Shown here: piece after piece, positions 52,766 through 61,011 of the stretch
How the letters are laid out: the number at the start of each line of letters is the position of its first letter
Numbering within the stretch: position 1 is the stretch's first letter
Assembly (NCBI GenBank): GCA_002842575.1
Contig: PHDJ01000009.1
Location: forward strand, 1 to 64,000
Reading direction: 5' to 3'
Source of the DNA: Bacteroidetes bacterium HGW-Bacteroidetes-2
GTDB lineage: Bacteria; Bacteroidota; Bacteroidia; Flavobacteriales; Flavobacteriaceae
DNA length: 64,000 bases
Position numbers and translations under genes: made by a program
Notes under the pieces: model-generated
Seen by the model: only the letters and a program-made list of their open reading frames with translations
Databases searched by the model: none
Told to the model about the DNA's origin: nothing

Positions 52766-54142
52766 ATGAGTACATACGACATCATTGTTTTAGGAAGTGG
52801 ACCTGGCGGATATGTAACCGCAATTCGTGCATCCCAATTGGGTTTTAAAACCGCTGTTATTGAAAAAGAAAGCCTTGGCGGTGTTTGTTTAAACTGGGGA
52901 TGTATTCCTACAAAAGCGTTATTAAAGAGCGCTCAGGTTTTTGATTATTTAAAACACGCAGAGGATTACGGACTGACCCTAAAAGATGCAGATAAAGATT
53001 TTACCAAAGTTATTGACAGAAGTCGTGGCGTTGCAGATGCTATGAGCAAAGGTGTTCAGTTTTTGATGAAAAAAAATAAAATAGATGTCATCAACGGTTT
53101 TGGAAAATTAAAACCTGGAAAAAAAGTAGAAGTTGACGGTAAAGAATACAGTGCAGACCATATCATTATTGCCACTGGAGCCCGCTCACGAGAACTTCCA
53201 AGTTTAAAACAAGATGGTAAAAAAGTAATTGGCTATCGCGAAGCCATGTCTTTAAAAACCCAGCCTAAGAAAATGATTATTGTTGGTAGTGGCGCTATAG
53301 GAGTAGAGTTTGGACATTTTTATAATGCCATGGGAACCGATGTAACTATAGTAGAATTTCTTCCAAACGTGGTTCCTTTAGAAGATGAAGATATATCTAA
53401 ACAATTTGAACGCTCTATCAAAAAAGCGGGAATTAAAGTCATGACTAACTCGTCGGTTGAATCTGTGGATACATCCGGAAAAGTTTTAAAAGCAAAAGTA
53501 AAAACGCCAAAAGGCGAAGAGATTTTAGAAGCCGATATAGTCCTTTCAGCAGTAGGCATAAAATCTAACATTGAAAACATAGGACTAGAAGATGTTGGTA
53601 TTGTAGTGGATAAAGATAAAATTTTGGTGAATGAATGGTACCAAACGAACATACCTGGCTATTATGCTATAGGAGATGTTGTTCCTGGACCAGCTTTAGC
53701 GCATGTAGCTTCCGCTGAAGGAATTACTTGTGTTGAAAAAATAAAAGGTTTACACGTTGAAGCTATCGATTACGGAAATATTCCGGGCTGTACGTATGCC
53801 ACTCCCGAAATTGCCAGTGTAGGAATGACCGAAAAACAAGCAAAAGAAGCTGGATACGAATTGAAAATAGGAAAATTTCCTTTTTCAGCCTCTGGAAAAG
53901 CTAAAGCTGCCGGAACACCAGATGGTTTTATAAAAGTTATTTTTGATGCCAAATACGGTGAATGGTTAGGATGCCATATGATTGGCGCAGGTGTAACAGA
54001 TATGATAGCAGAAGCTGTACTAGGCAGAAAACTAGAAACCACAGGACATGAAGTTTTAAAAACAATACATCCACATCCCACAATGAGTGAAGCCGTTATG
54101 GAAGCTGTGGCTGATGCTTATGGCGAAGTAATTCACCTTTAG
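52766..54142 (+). CDS. lpdA: Dihydrolipoyl dehydrogenase (E3)
   Basis: 458 residues from the ATG at 52766 (MSTYDIIVLGSGPGGYVTAI); the track start at 52679 is a TTG upstream of the probable promoter. E3 subunit that reoxidises lipoyl groups of 2-oxoacid dehydrogenases with NAD. FAD motif GSGPGG is at about 10-15. The redox pair is GGVCLNWGCIPTKALL, and the C-terminal His-Glu pair is in IHPHPTMSEAVMEA. No E1 or E2 genes adjoin it. Followed by a strong terminator. Confidence 0.93.
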   Translation: MSTYDIIVLGSGPGGYVTAIRASQLGFKTAVIEKESLGGVCLNWGCIPTKALLKSAQVFDYLKHAEDYGLTLKDADKDFTKVIDRSRGVADAMSKGVQFLMKKNKIDVINGFGKLKPGKKVEVDGKEYSADHIIIATGARSRELPSLKQDGKKVIGYREAMSLKTQPKKMIIVGSGAIGVEFGHFYNAMGTDVTIVEFLPNVVPLEDEDISKQFERSIKKAGIKVMTNSSVESVDTSGKVLKAKVKTPKGEEILEADIVLSAVGIKSNIENIGLEDVGIVVDKDKILVNEWYQTNIPGYYAIGDVVPGPALAHVASAEGITCVEKIKGLHVEAIDYGNIPGCTYATPEIASVGMTEKQAKEAGYELKIGKFPFSASGKAKAAGTPDGFIKVIFDAKYGEWLGCHMIGAGVTDMIAEAVLGRKLETTGHEVLKTIHPHPTMSEAVMEAVADAYGEVIHL

Positions 54143-54157
54143 TGTTTAAATATTAGT

Positions 54158-54192
54158 AAAAAAAGCTCCAAAATAATTTTGGAGCTTTTTTT
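54158..54192. terminator. Bidirectional terminator
   Basis: Stem aaaaaagctccaaaa/ttttggagctttttt, between lpdA and the convergent aroQ. It overlaps the aroQ stop. Confidence 0.9.
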
Positions 54193-54604
54193 ACATAAAA
54201 CTTTGAATGGCTAGCTCGTAACTTTGCAATCCAAAACCAGCAATCACGCCTTTTGCATTTGGTGCTATATAAGAAACATGCCTAAAATCTTCTCTAGAAA
54301 ATGTATTGGAAATATGCACTTCAACAACAGGAGTTGAAATGGCCTTAACAGCGTCACCTATGGCTAAAGAAGTGTGTGTATAAGCTGCGGCATTTAATAT
54401 TATACCATCAAAAGAGTACCCAACCTCTTGAATTTTATTTATGATTTCGCCTTCTACATTAGATTGAAAATGTGTTAGTTCTATATCCCGATATTTAAAT
54501 TGTAATTCCACAAAAAAATCATCAAAACTTTTTTTACCGTAGATTGCCTTTTCTCGTTTGCCTAGAAGATTTAAATTAGGGCCATTTATAATCATTAATT
54601 TCAT
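54191..54604 (-). CDS. aroQ: Type II 3-dehydroquinate dehydratase
   Basis: 137 residues. Makes 3-dehydroshikimate in the shikimate pathway. GPNLNLLGKREKAIYG with Arg17 and Tyr22 forms the lid and catalytic Tyr. ILNAAAYTHTSLAIGDAV and VEVHISNTFSREDFRHVS complete the site. Short for the family (about 145) but complete. Its -7 box TATATTTG ends 4 nt before the ATG, so the mRNA is probably leaderless. It lies two genes away from xerD, with which aroQ is often paired in this phylum. Confidence 0.95.
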   Translation of the reverse strand: MKLMIINGPNLNLLGKREKAIYGKKSFDDFFVELQFKYRDIELTHFQSNVEGEIINKIQEVGYSFDGIILNAAAYTHTSLAIGDAVKAISTPVVEVHISNTFSREDFRHVSYIAPNAKGVIAGFGLQSYELAIQSFM

Positions 54605-54608
54605 AAAC

Positions 54609-54616
54609 CAAATATA
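54609..54616 (-). promoter_or_regulatory. -7 element TATATTTG of aroQ, 4 nt from the ATG
   Basis: Perfect TAnnTTTG box on the minus strand ending four bases before the aroQ ATG. Transcription would begin at or inside the start codon. Confidence 0.55.
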
Positions 54617-54712
54617 TTTAAATTTAAATTATTTAGGATATAATTTAAGAAAAATTGATTATTTGCTAAAATTGATTATTTTTATTGCAAATAACTCTAA
54701 AATCCATAAAAA

Positions 54713-55084
54713 ATGAATGCAAAAGTAAGTTTAATATCTCGTATTTTATTAGGATTAGCCCTTATAATATTTGGTGCTAACAAGTTTTTCAATTTTATGC
54801 CTCCAATGGAAATGCCTGAACCAGCTCAAAATTTTATGGGAGCATTAATGGCAACAGGATATATGTTTACACTTATTGCTTTGGTTGAAATAATAGCAGG
54901 ATTACTGTTATTAATCAATAAGAAAGTTTCTTTCGCTTTGCTAATTTTCACACCGGTATTAGTAAATATTCTTTTATTTCATATTGCTTTGGATATAAAC
55001 AATATTATGGTTGGTTTAATTTTAACGGTTTTAATGATTATTTTATACGTAGCAAATTGGGATAAATTTAAAAATCATTTATAA
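54713..55084 (+). CDS. Small DoxX-like membrane protein
   Basis: 123 residues with four hydrophobic segments. Segments ILLGLALIIFGANKFFNFM and PAQNFMGALMATGYMFTLIALVEIIAGLLLLI fit the DoxX family in short form. The polar break FNFMPPMEMPEPAQNF between the first and second helices is Met/Pro-rich. Role unknown. Single gene with its own terminator. Confidence 0.82.
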   Translation: MNAKVSLISRILLGLALIIFGANKFFNFMPPMEMPEPAQNFMGALMATGYMFTLIALVEIIAGLLLLINKKVSFALLIFTPVLVNILLFHIALDINNIMVGLILTVLMIILYVANWDKFKNHL

Positions 55085-55104
55085 ACTCAAATTCATATAG
55101 ATTT

Positions 55105-55147
55105 AAAAAAAGAGTCATCAAAAATATATTTTTGATGACTTTTTTTC
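55105..55147. terminator. Rho-independent terminator
   Basis: Stem aaaaaaagagtcatcaaaaa/tttttgatgactttttt, downstream of the DoxX-like gene and facing the barrel gene on the minus strand. Confidence 0.88.
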
Positions 55148-55161
55148 AAACACCCGTTTTT

Positions 55162-55695
55162 TTATAAAAATGAATATCCAAGAGCCAAAGAAAACACCCC
55201 GTTTTTCCAACTTTCCGATTCTAAAACATCGGTAAGTCCAAAATTGTATCTAGCATCTACACGAAGTCCTAAAGGTAAATCATAACCTGCACCAACGACG
55301 CCTGAAAAATCAAAATCTTTGTTTTTTGTTAATACACCAATATTTTTTAAATCATCGTTCACAACAAAGCCAAATTGAGGTCCTACCTGAAGGTTTAACC
55401 CTTGTATCAGATATAATTTAACAATAACAGGAATATTCACATAATCCAAATCAAATTTTCCGGCATTAAATTCTGCTCCTTGTTGCGAATAAAGCAATTC
55501 AGGTTGCAAAGCAATTTTGTCAGTAAACTTAAGGCCCAAAAATATTCCGGCGTGAAAACCTGTCTTGTTATCAAATCCGGTAGCATCGGTTATTGTTGAA
55601 AAATTAGCTCCAGCTTTTACTCCAAAGTCAATTCCTTGTGAATAGGTAGTCATAGCAAAAAATGCTGCAAAAATTACTATTGTTATTCGTTTCAT
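55162..55695 (-). CDS. Outer-membrane beta-barrel protein (porin-like, OMP_b-brl)
   Basis: 177 residues with signal peptide (MKRITIVIFAAFFAMTTYSQ). Eight or so short strands, such as GVKAGANFSTITDATGF, GLKFTDKIALQPELLYSQQ and LNLQVGPQFGFVVND, end in a final strand VFSLALGYSFL with a terminal Phe-Leu pair. This is the PorT-like/OMP_b-brl_2 plan of Bacteroidota. The function is not visible. It is convergent with the DoxX-like gene, and its ATG lies 114 bp from xerD, divergently. Confidence 0.88.
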   Translation of the reverse strand: MKRITIVIFAAFFAMTTYSQGIDFGVKAGANFSTITDATGFDNKTGFHAGIFLGLKFTDKIALQPELLYSQQGAEFNAGKFDLDYVNIPVIVKLYLIQGLNLQVGPQFGFVVNDDLKNIGVLTKNKDFDFSGVVGAGYDLPLGLRVDARYNFGLTDVLESESWKNGVFSLALGYSFL

Positions 55696-55796
55696 AATTT
55701 ATGTGTTAATTGTTAGTAATACAAATATAAAACCTAATTGATAAATTCTTCATACTACTTTCATAAAATTAAGATAAATATATCGTAAAGTCTCTT

Positions 55797-55804
55797 TACA
55801 TTTG
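55797..55804 (+). promoter_or_regulatory. -7 element TACATTTG of xerD, 5 nt from the ATG
   Basis: Perfect TAnnTTTG, five bases before the ATG at 55810, so the transcript is probably leaderless. No TTTG at the -33 distance was found. Confidence 0.5.
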
Positions 55805-55809
55805 AAGCC

Positions 55810-56706
55810 ATGAAATGGATTAACTCCTTAAAAGATTTTCAAAACTATCTACGTATAGAAAGAGGATTGTCTGAAAATTCTGTACAAAGCTATACCTTAG
55901 ATATAAAAAAATTAATTTGGTGGCTGGAAGAAAACCAAATAGTGGTTTCCCCTATTTCTATTACTGAAAAGGAACTACAGGAATTTATATATTCGATTGC
56001 AAAAAAAGTAAATCCCAGATCGCAAAGTCGAATTATTTCGGGGCTAAAAGGTTTTTTTAATTATCTTATTTTTGAAGACTACCGAAAAACAAATCCACTA
56101 GAACTCATTGAAGCGCCAAAAATAGGTAGAAAATTACCAGATACACTTTCACAAGCTGAAATTGATTTGCTTATCAACGCTATTGATTTAAGTCATCCTC
56201 AAGGTGAGCGTAATAGAGCCATTTTTGAAACACTGTATAGCTGCGGGCTTCGAGTTTCTGAGTTGATTACCTTAAAAATATCCGATCTTTATTTTGAGGA
56301 AGGCTTTATTAATGTTACAGGCAAAGGCAACAAACAACGATTTGTGCCAATTGCGCCTATTACAGGAAAATACATCACTGTGTATATAAAAGAAATAAGA
56401 GTACATCAAGAAATTTTAACGACAGATAAAGACACCCTTTTTTTAAATAGACGAGGAAAAAAACTAACACGAGCTATGATTTTTACCTTAACCAAACAAC
56501 TTGCTGAAAAAGCAGGAATTCGTAAAAAAATCAGTCCGCATACCTTTCGTCATTCCTTTGCAACTCATCTTTTAGAAAATGGTGCTGATTTAAGGGCTAT
56601 TCAACAAATGCTTGGCCATGAAAGTATCACTACAACAGAAATATATATGCACATAGACAAGAGTCATCTAGCTGAAGTAATGTTAAAATTTCATCCTAGA
56701 AAATAA
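55810..56706 (+). CDS. xerD: Tyrosine recombinase XerD
   Basis: 298 residues. N-terminal SAM-like DNA-binding domain (about 1-100; LSENSVQSYTLDIKKLIWWLEEN), then the catalytic domain with the complete set: Arg148 (CGLRVSE), Lys172, His244 and Arg247 (HTFRHSFATH), His270 (LGHES) and nucleophile Tyr279. Resolves chromosome dimers at dif with FtsK. No integration site or phage genes adjoin, so this is the housekeeping recombinase rather than an integrase. Confidence 0.95.
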   Translation: MKWINSLKDFQNYLRIERGLSENSVQSYTLDIKKLIWWLEENQIVVSPISITEKELQEFIYSIAKKVNPRSQSRIISGLKGFFNYLIFEDYRKTNPLELIEAPKIGRKLPDTLSQAEIDLLINAIDLSHPQGERNRAIFETLYSCGLRVSELITLKISDLYFEEGFINVTGKGNKQRFVPIAPITGKYITVYIKEIRVHQEILTTDKDTLFLNRRGKKLTRAMIFTLTKQLAEKAGIRKKISPHTFRHSFATHLLENGADLRAIQQMLGHESITTTEIYMHIDKSHLAEVMLKFHPRK

Positions 56707-56787
56707 TTTAAGATTTCTTAGCTAGAAATTTCTGGAGGTTGAGCAAAGCCAAAACTATAATTTTCACTTTGCTAAGCCACCATTATT

Positions 56788-58353
56788 TTATTTGGCAATA
56801 TTAACCGCTCTTGTTTCTCTAATTACAGTAACTTTTACTTGTCCAGGGTAGGTCATATCGGTTTGAATTTTTTGTGAAATTTCAAACGATAGGTTTGCCG
56901 CTTTTTCATCGGTTACTTTATCGCTTTCTACCATAACACGCAGCTCTCTTCCCGCCTGAATGGCATAGGCTTTATTTACACCACTAAAACCAAATGCAAT
57001 ATCTTCTAAATCTTTTAAGCGTTTTATGTAAGAATCTAGAATCTGTCTTCTTGCTCCAGGTCTTGCACCACTTATGGCATCACAAACTTGAACAATTGGC
57101 GACAATAAACTGGTCATTTCAATTTCATCGTGGTGGGCACCAATGGCATTACAAACTTCTGGTTTTTCACCATATTTTTCTGCCCATTGCATACCCAATA
57201 AAGCGTGAGGCATTTCTGTTTCTGAATCTGGCACTTTTCCTATATCGTGAAGCAATCCTGCTCGTTTGGCCATTTTAGCATTTAATCCTAATTCAGCCGC
57301 CATTACACCACAAAGTTTAGATACTTCACGCGAGTGTTGTAGTAAATTTTGTCCATAAGAAGACCGATACTTCATTCTTCCCACCGTTTTTATTAATTCA
57401 GGATGTAAACCGTGAATTCCTAAATCTATTACGGTGCGTTTTCCAACTTCAATAATTTCTTCTTCTATCTGTTTGGTGGTTTTTTCTACAATTTCCTCAA
57501 TTCGTGCCGGATGAATTCTACCATCGGTTACTAATTTATGAAGAGACAAGCGAGCAATTTCACGTCTAACGGAATCAAAACAGGATAAAATAATTGCTTC
57601 TGGAGTATCGTCAACAATAATTTCAACTCCGGTTGCGGCTTCTAGGGCACGAATGTTTCTTCCTTCACGACCTATAATTCTACCTTTAACATCGTCACTT
57701 TCTAGGTTAAAAACAGAAACACAGTTTTCTATAGCTTCTTCTGTACCAATACGCTGAATGGTATTAATAATAATTTTTTTAGCTTCTTGTTGTGCGGTCA
57801 TTTTTGCTTCTTCCACACTAGTTTGAATGAAAGCCATGGCATTAGCCTTGGTTTCATCTTTTATAGTTTCTAAAAGTTGCGCCTTAGCATCCTGAGCGGA
57901 AAGACTGGATATAACCTCTAGTTGCTCTATTTGGCTTCTGTAAAGTCTATCTACTTCCGATTGTTTCTTTTCTAAAAATTCAAGCCTATCTGTAAAGTCT
58001 TTTTTTGCTTCTTCTAATTCCGTATTTAACTTTTTGCTTCGTGCAAGCTCATTAGAAACCTGCGATTCTTTATCGCGGGTTCTTTTTTCTGCTTCGGCTA
58101 TTTTTCGGTCAATACTAAGAATTACTTTCTCGTGTTCTGATTTTAGTTCAATAAATTTTTCTTTAGCTTGAAGAATTTTATCTTTTTTAAGAGTTTCAGA
58201 CTCTGCTTTAGCTTCTTTAAGTATTCCTGCTGCAATTTTTTTAGCAGATTTTATCATTTGAGAGGCATTATTTCTCTCCATCAATTTAGCAATTAAAAAG
58301 CCTAGTACTATGCCTATCACCCCAATTGCTAATATTAAAAATACGTTGTCCAT
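56788..58353 (-). CDS. rny: Ribonuclease Y
   Basis: 521 residues. N-terminal membrane helix ([21 protein letters not shown]), a coiled-coil of about 190 residues, a KH domain with [26 protein letters not shown], and an HD domain with HSREVSKL and [14 protein letters not shown] (about 300-400). Endoribonuclease that starts mRNA turnover at the membrane. The 6S RNA gene lies directly upstream, only 21 bases from the rny ATG. Confidence 0.96.
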   Translation of the reverse strand: MDNVFLILAIGVIGIVLGFLIAKLMERNNASQMIKSAKKIAAGILKEAKAESETLKKDKILQAKEKFIELKSEHEKVILSIDRKIAEAEKRTRDKESQVSNELARSKKLNTELEEAKKDFTDRLEFLEKKQSEVDRLYRSQIEQLEVISSLSAQDAKAQLLETIKDETKANAMAFIQTSVEEAKMTAQQEAKKIIINTIQRIGTEEAIENCVSVFNLESDDVKGRIIGREGRNIRALEAATGVEIIVDDTPEAIILSCFDSVRREIARLSLHKLVTDGRIHPARIEEIVEKTTKQIEEEIIEVGKRTVIDLGIHGLHPELIKTVGRMKYRSSYGQNLLQHSREVSKLCGVMAAELGLNAKMAKRAGLLHDIGKVPDSETEMPHALLGMQWAEKYGEKPEVCNAIGAHHDEIEMTSLLSPIVQVCDAISGARPGARRQILDSYIKRLKDLEDIAFGFSGVNKAYAIQAGRELRVMVESDKVTDEKAANLSFEISQKIQTDMTYPGQVKVTVIRETRAVNIAK

Positions 58354-58373
58354 TTTTGCTTGGTTTTAGATAT

Positions 58374-58540
58374 AAAAAAAGCCTACATTAAAACGTTGAT
58401 TTGTATAAACCCCTTAAAATAAGTTTAGGGCTAATAGAATGGTCAAGTATCCGCACAATGACGGCTCGCTTTTACACTCTTAACTCACCCTTTTTAAAGA
58501 ATTCGTGTTGAGTTTATCAAAAATTTGTAATAATGTAGGC
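58374..58540 (-). ncRNA. ssrS: 6S RNA, flavobacterial type (SsrS)
   Basis: About 167 nt on the minus strand. The 5' end GCCUACAUUA and the 3' end UAAUGUAGGC pair perfectly over ten bases, followed by U7, the closing stem and terminator of a 6S-like RNA. Inside there is an AACUCA/UGAGUU hairpin, an unpaired A/U-rich stretch and a CCCUAAACUU...AAGGGG helix. 6S RNA mimics an open promoter and holds the housekeeping RNA polymerase in stationary phase. The place after zapA matches the zapA-ssrS order of proteobacteria. Identification rests on this architecture and on recall of the Flavobacteriia 6S family; no covariance search was run. Confidence 0.85.
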
Positions 58541-58570
58541 AGTACCTTATAATTTTATTTAAAAGAACGT

Positions 58571-58861
58571 TTAAGAAAGGTGGTCTTGCAAAAGTTGATT
58601 TAATATTTCTAATTTTTCTTCTATTTGCACTTGGTCACTTTCTATATGTAATGATTTTTGCTCAACCTGAGCGGCAAATTGTAATGCACACATTGCTAGT
58701 ACATCTTGTTTGTCTCTCACTGCATAATTCTGCTCAAACTGCTTAATCATTTCTTCTATCTTTTTAGTTGCTTTACGTAAGCCTTCTTCTTGTGACGGAT
58801 TAATAGTTAAAGGATACACACGGTCTGCAATTGATAATTTTATTTTTAGCTGTTCTGACAT
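58571..58861 (-). CDS. zapA: Cell division protein ZapA
   Basis: 96 residues. N-terminal beta-hairpin (KLSIADRVYPLTINPSQEEGLRKATKKIEEMI) and a long C-terminal coiled coil (VRDKQDVLAMCALQFAAQVEQKSL... to EEKLEILNQLLQDHLS), as in ZapA dimers/tetramers that bundle FtsZ protofilaments. It follows the coiled-coil gene by 6 bp and precedes the 6S RNA by 30 bp. Confidence 0.93.
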   Translation of the reverse strand: MSEQLKIKLSIADRVYPLTINPSQEEGLRKATKKIEEMIKQFEQNYAVRDKQDVLAMCALQFAAQVEQKSLHIESDQVQIEEKLEILNQLLQDHLS

Positions 58862-58867
58862 AATTTT

Positions 58868-59158
58868 TTATTCGGATAATTGGGCGATACACAAATCAAT
58901 TTCCCGAACTAATGCATTTATTTTGAACTTTGTTTCTCGTTTATATTGTTCACTGCCTAACATTGCATTGGCTATTTTAAGCGAATTTATTTGCTCTTTC
59001 CACTGTTCTAATTCATTCTTGGTTTTTGAATGAATTTGTTTTTCCAGAGTTAATTCTTCTTCTAATTTTGAATTCTTCTTCTTCAAAGTCTCATAGCGAT
59101 GAAGTAGTTTACTAATTCTTTTTTCAAGAGAATCAACAATTTCAGAAAGATTACTCAT
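58868..59158 (-). CDS. Coiled-coil protein upstream of zapA, possible division partner
   Basis: 96 residues, almost all coiled coil: EIVDSLEKRISKLLHRYETLKKKNSKLEEELTLEKQ through LEQWKEQINSLKIANAMLGSEQYKR. The size, start-of-operon position and coil register resemble ZapB-like or TssA-like small partners of ZapA, but it has no named family. In many Bacteroidota a small coiled-coil gene of this kind precedes zapA. It is 6 bp ahead of zapA, and the promoter TTG-N20-TAACTTTG lies upstream. Confidence 0.85.
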   Translation of the reverse strand: MSNLSEIVDSLEKRISKLLHRYETLKKKNSKLEEELTLEKQIHSKTKNELEQWKEQINSLKIANAMLGSEQYKRETKFKINALVREIDLCIAQLSE

Positions 59159-59184
59159 TAAAATAGTTTTTCAATGCCAATTAA

Positions 59185-59215
59185 CAAAGTTAACATAGAT
59201 TACTATATAAGTCAA
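59185..59215 (-). promoter_or_regulatory. Promoter of the coiled-coil/zapA operon
   Basis: On the minus strand TTG, 20 bases, then TAACTTTG (59192-59185), 26 bases before the ATG. Good match to the phylum consensus. Confidence 0.6.
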
Positions 59216-59280
59216 CAGTTTTTATTTATTTTTTTTTTAAAAATACAATTCCTTGTATTTTTAAAGGTGTCAAGACATTT

Positions 59281-59309
59281 TTTGTATTAAAAGTAATTGC
59301 ATATCTTCG
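59281..59309 (+). promoter_or_regulatory. Promoter of the M23 peptidase gene
   Basis: TTTG at 59281-59284, 17 bases, TATCTTCG at 59302-59309, then five bases to the ATG at 59315. Probably leaderless. The TTG at 59297 of the ORF track lies within the promoter, which supports 59315 as the start. Confidence 0.6.
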
Positions 59310-59314
59310 TCTTT

Positions 59315-61000
59315 ATGTATAAATTATTTTCAATTTTTCTATTATTTAGTTTACCCTTATTCTCTCAAAAAGAAATTCCGGCAGATTATTTTTCTAATCC
59401 CCTTGAAATTCCGCTTGAATTGTCAGGCACTTTTGGCGAGTTAAGAAACAATCATTTTCATAGTGGCTTAGATATCAAAACCCAGCAAAAAGAAGGTCTT
59501 CCTATTTATGCTCCTGCTGATGGTTATGTAAGCCGAATTAAAGTAGCGCATTTTGGATACGGAAAGGCGCTTTACATTCAGCATCCTAACGGATATACTA
59601 CGGTATATGGACATTTAAGAGAATATGCCGGTGCCATTCAGGAGTTGGTAAAACAATCTCAATATAAAATGGAGGCTTATGAAATAGAACTTTTTCCAAA
59701 ACTTGTGGATTTACCAATAAAAAAAGGCGATTTAATAGGATATACCGGAAATACTGGAGGCAGTGGTGGCCCACATTTACATTATGAAATAAGAGATAAT
59801 GCCTCGAGACCTATGAATCCGAAATTATTCGGTGTAGACATTTCTGACACTCGTAAACCTTTAATAAATAGCGTTTTTGTTTATCCCATAAGTGAAGATG
59901 CACAAGTAAATCAAGATGCGAATGCAATGCAACTTCGGCTTATCCCAAAAAATGACGGCTCCTATGTAGCTGAAAAAATAATTGCTTCTGGCACTTTAGG
60001 TTTTGGTATTTCAACTGTTGACCAACAAAACGCAGCAAACAACCGAAATGGGGTATATAAAATAGAATCTACTTTTAATGGCGAAAAAAGTGTATCCCTT
60101 ATTTTTGATAAGATTTCTTTTGATGAAACACGTTACATCAACAGATTTATTGACTATGCCTATTTTTCGGAAAAGAAAACTAAAATTCAAAAATTATTTA
60201 TTGAAAAAAACAATCCTCTGAGTATTTATAAAGAATCTAAAAGTAACGGGTATATCCGGGTGGAAGATGGTTTTAATTCGGTTTACACCATCTCCGTTTC
60301 TGATTTTAAAGGCAATGAGGTCTTGATTTCTATTCCTATAGATGGTAAATCACTTCCTTTATTAAAAGAAAAACCAAAAATAGAAGGAACACATTTTGTT
60401 TTTGCTAAAGAAGGCGCAACGATAAAACAAGGTAAATTTGATATTTATATTCCACCCAACAGCTTGTATGACGATATTTTCTTAACTATTAACGCTGATG
60501 CTGATACCTTACATTTTCATAAAGACACTGCTCCTATTCATTCTAATATCACAATTTCTGTAGACGCTTCTAATTTTACATCTGCAGATATGGATAAAGT
60601 TTTTATTGGTAAGTTAAATTATAGAGGACAACCTTATTACAACAGTACGAATAGAGTAGGAACAATTCTTTCTACACGGGTTCGTGAGTTTGGAAATTAT
60701 GGGCTAGCTATAGACACGGTGCCTCCTATAATTACTCCATTAAATTTTACGGATGGAAAATGGATTAGTAATAACAAAACTTTAGAAATAAAAATACAAG
60801 ATACCCTAAGCGGAATTAAAAGCTATCGCGCCACAATTAATGACAAATGGGTGTTGATGGAATATGAATATAAAAATAATTTGCTTACCTATAGCTTTGA
60901 AAACAACATCACCACCGAAACGGAGTTTAATTTAAAACTGATTGTTACCGATAATGTTGGAAATAATACTAAATTTGAGGCAACATTTTATAGAAAATAA
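59315..61000 (+). CDS. M23-family (LytM) metallopeptidase with additional domains, secreted
   Basis: About 561 residues. Signal peptide (MYKLFSIFLLFSLPLFSQ). The LytM domain is at about 25-185: LSGTFGELRNNHFHSGLDI, GYTTVYGHLREY and GPHLHYEIRD hold the zinc and catalytic His/Asp residues. The remaining 370 residues are extra domains, ending with a beta-sandwich-like part (TETEFNLKLIVTDNVGNNTKFE). LytM enzymes cut peptidoglycan cross-bridges or regulate division amidases. Starts at the ATG 59315. The TonB-dependent receptor gene follows after 11 bp. Confidence 0.92.
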   Translation: MYKLFSIFLLFSLPLFSQKEIPADYFSNPLEIPLELSGTFGELRNNHFHSGLDIKTQQKEGLPIYAPADGYVSRIKVAHFGYGKALYIQHPNGYTTVYGHLREYAGAIQELVKQSQYKMEAYEIELFPKLVDLPIKKGDLIGYTGNTGGSGGPHLHYEIRDNASRPMNPKLFGVDISDTRKPLINSVFVYPISEDAQVNQDANAMQLRLIPKNDGSYVAEKIIASGTLGFGISTVDQQNAANNRNGVYKIESTFNGEKSVSLIFDKISFDETRYINRFIDYAYFSEKKTKIQKLFIEKNNPLSIYKESKSNGYIRVEDGFNSVYTISVSDFKGNEVLISIPIDGKSLPLLKEKPKIEGTHFVFAKEGATIKQGKFDIYIPPNSLYDDIFLTINADADTLHFHKDTAPIHSNITISVDASNFTSADMDKVFIGKLNYRGQPYYNSTNRVGTILSTRVREFGNYGLAIDTVPPIITPLNFTDGKWISNNKTLEIKIQDTLSGIKSYRATINDKWVLMEYEYKNNLLTYSFENNITTETEFNLKLIVTDNVGNNTKFEATFYRK

Positions 61001-61011
61001 TTGAATAGCAT

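Noticed and set aside
55810-56706. xerD as a mobile-element integrase
   Set aside because: Length, sequence pattern and neighbours are those of the housekeeping recombinase. No att repeats or phage genes seen.
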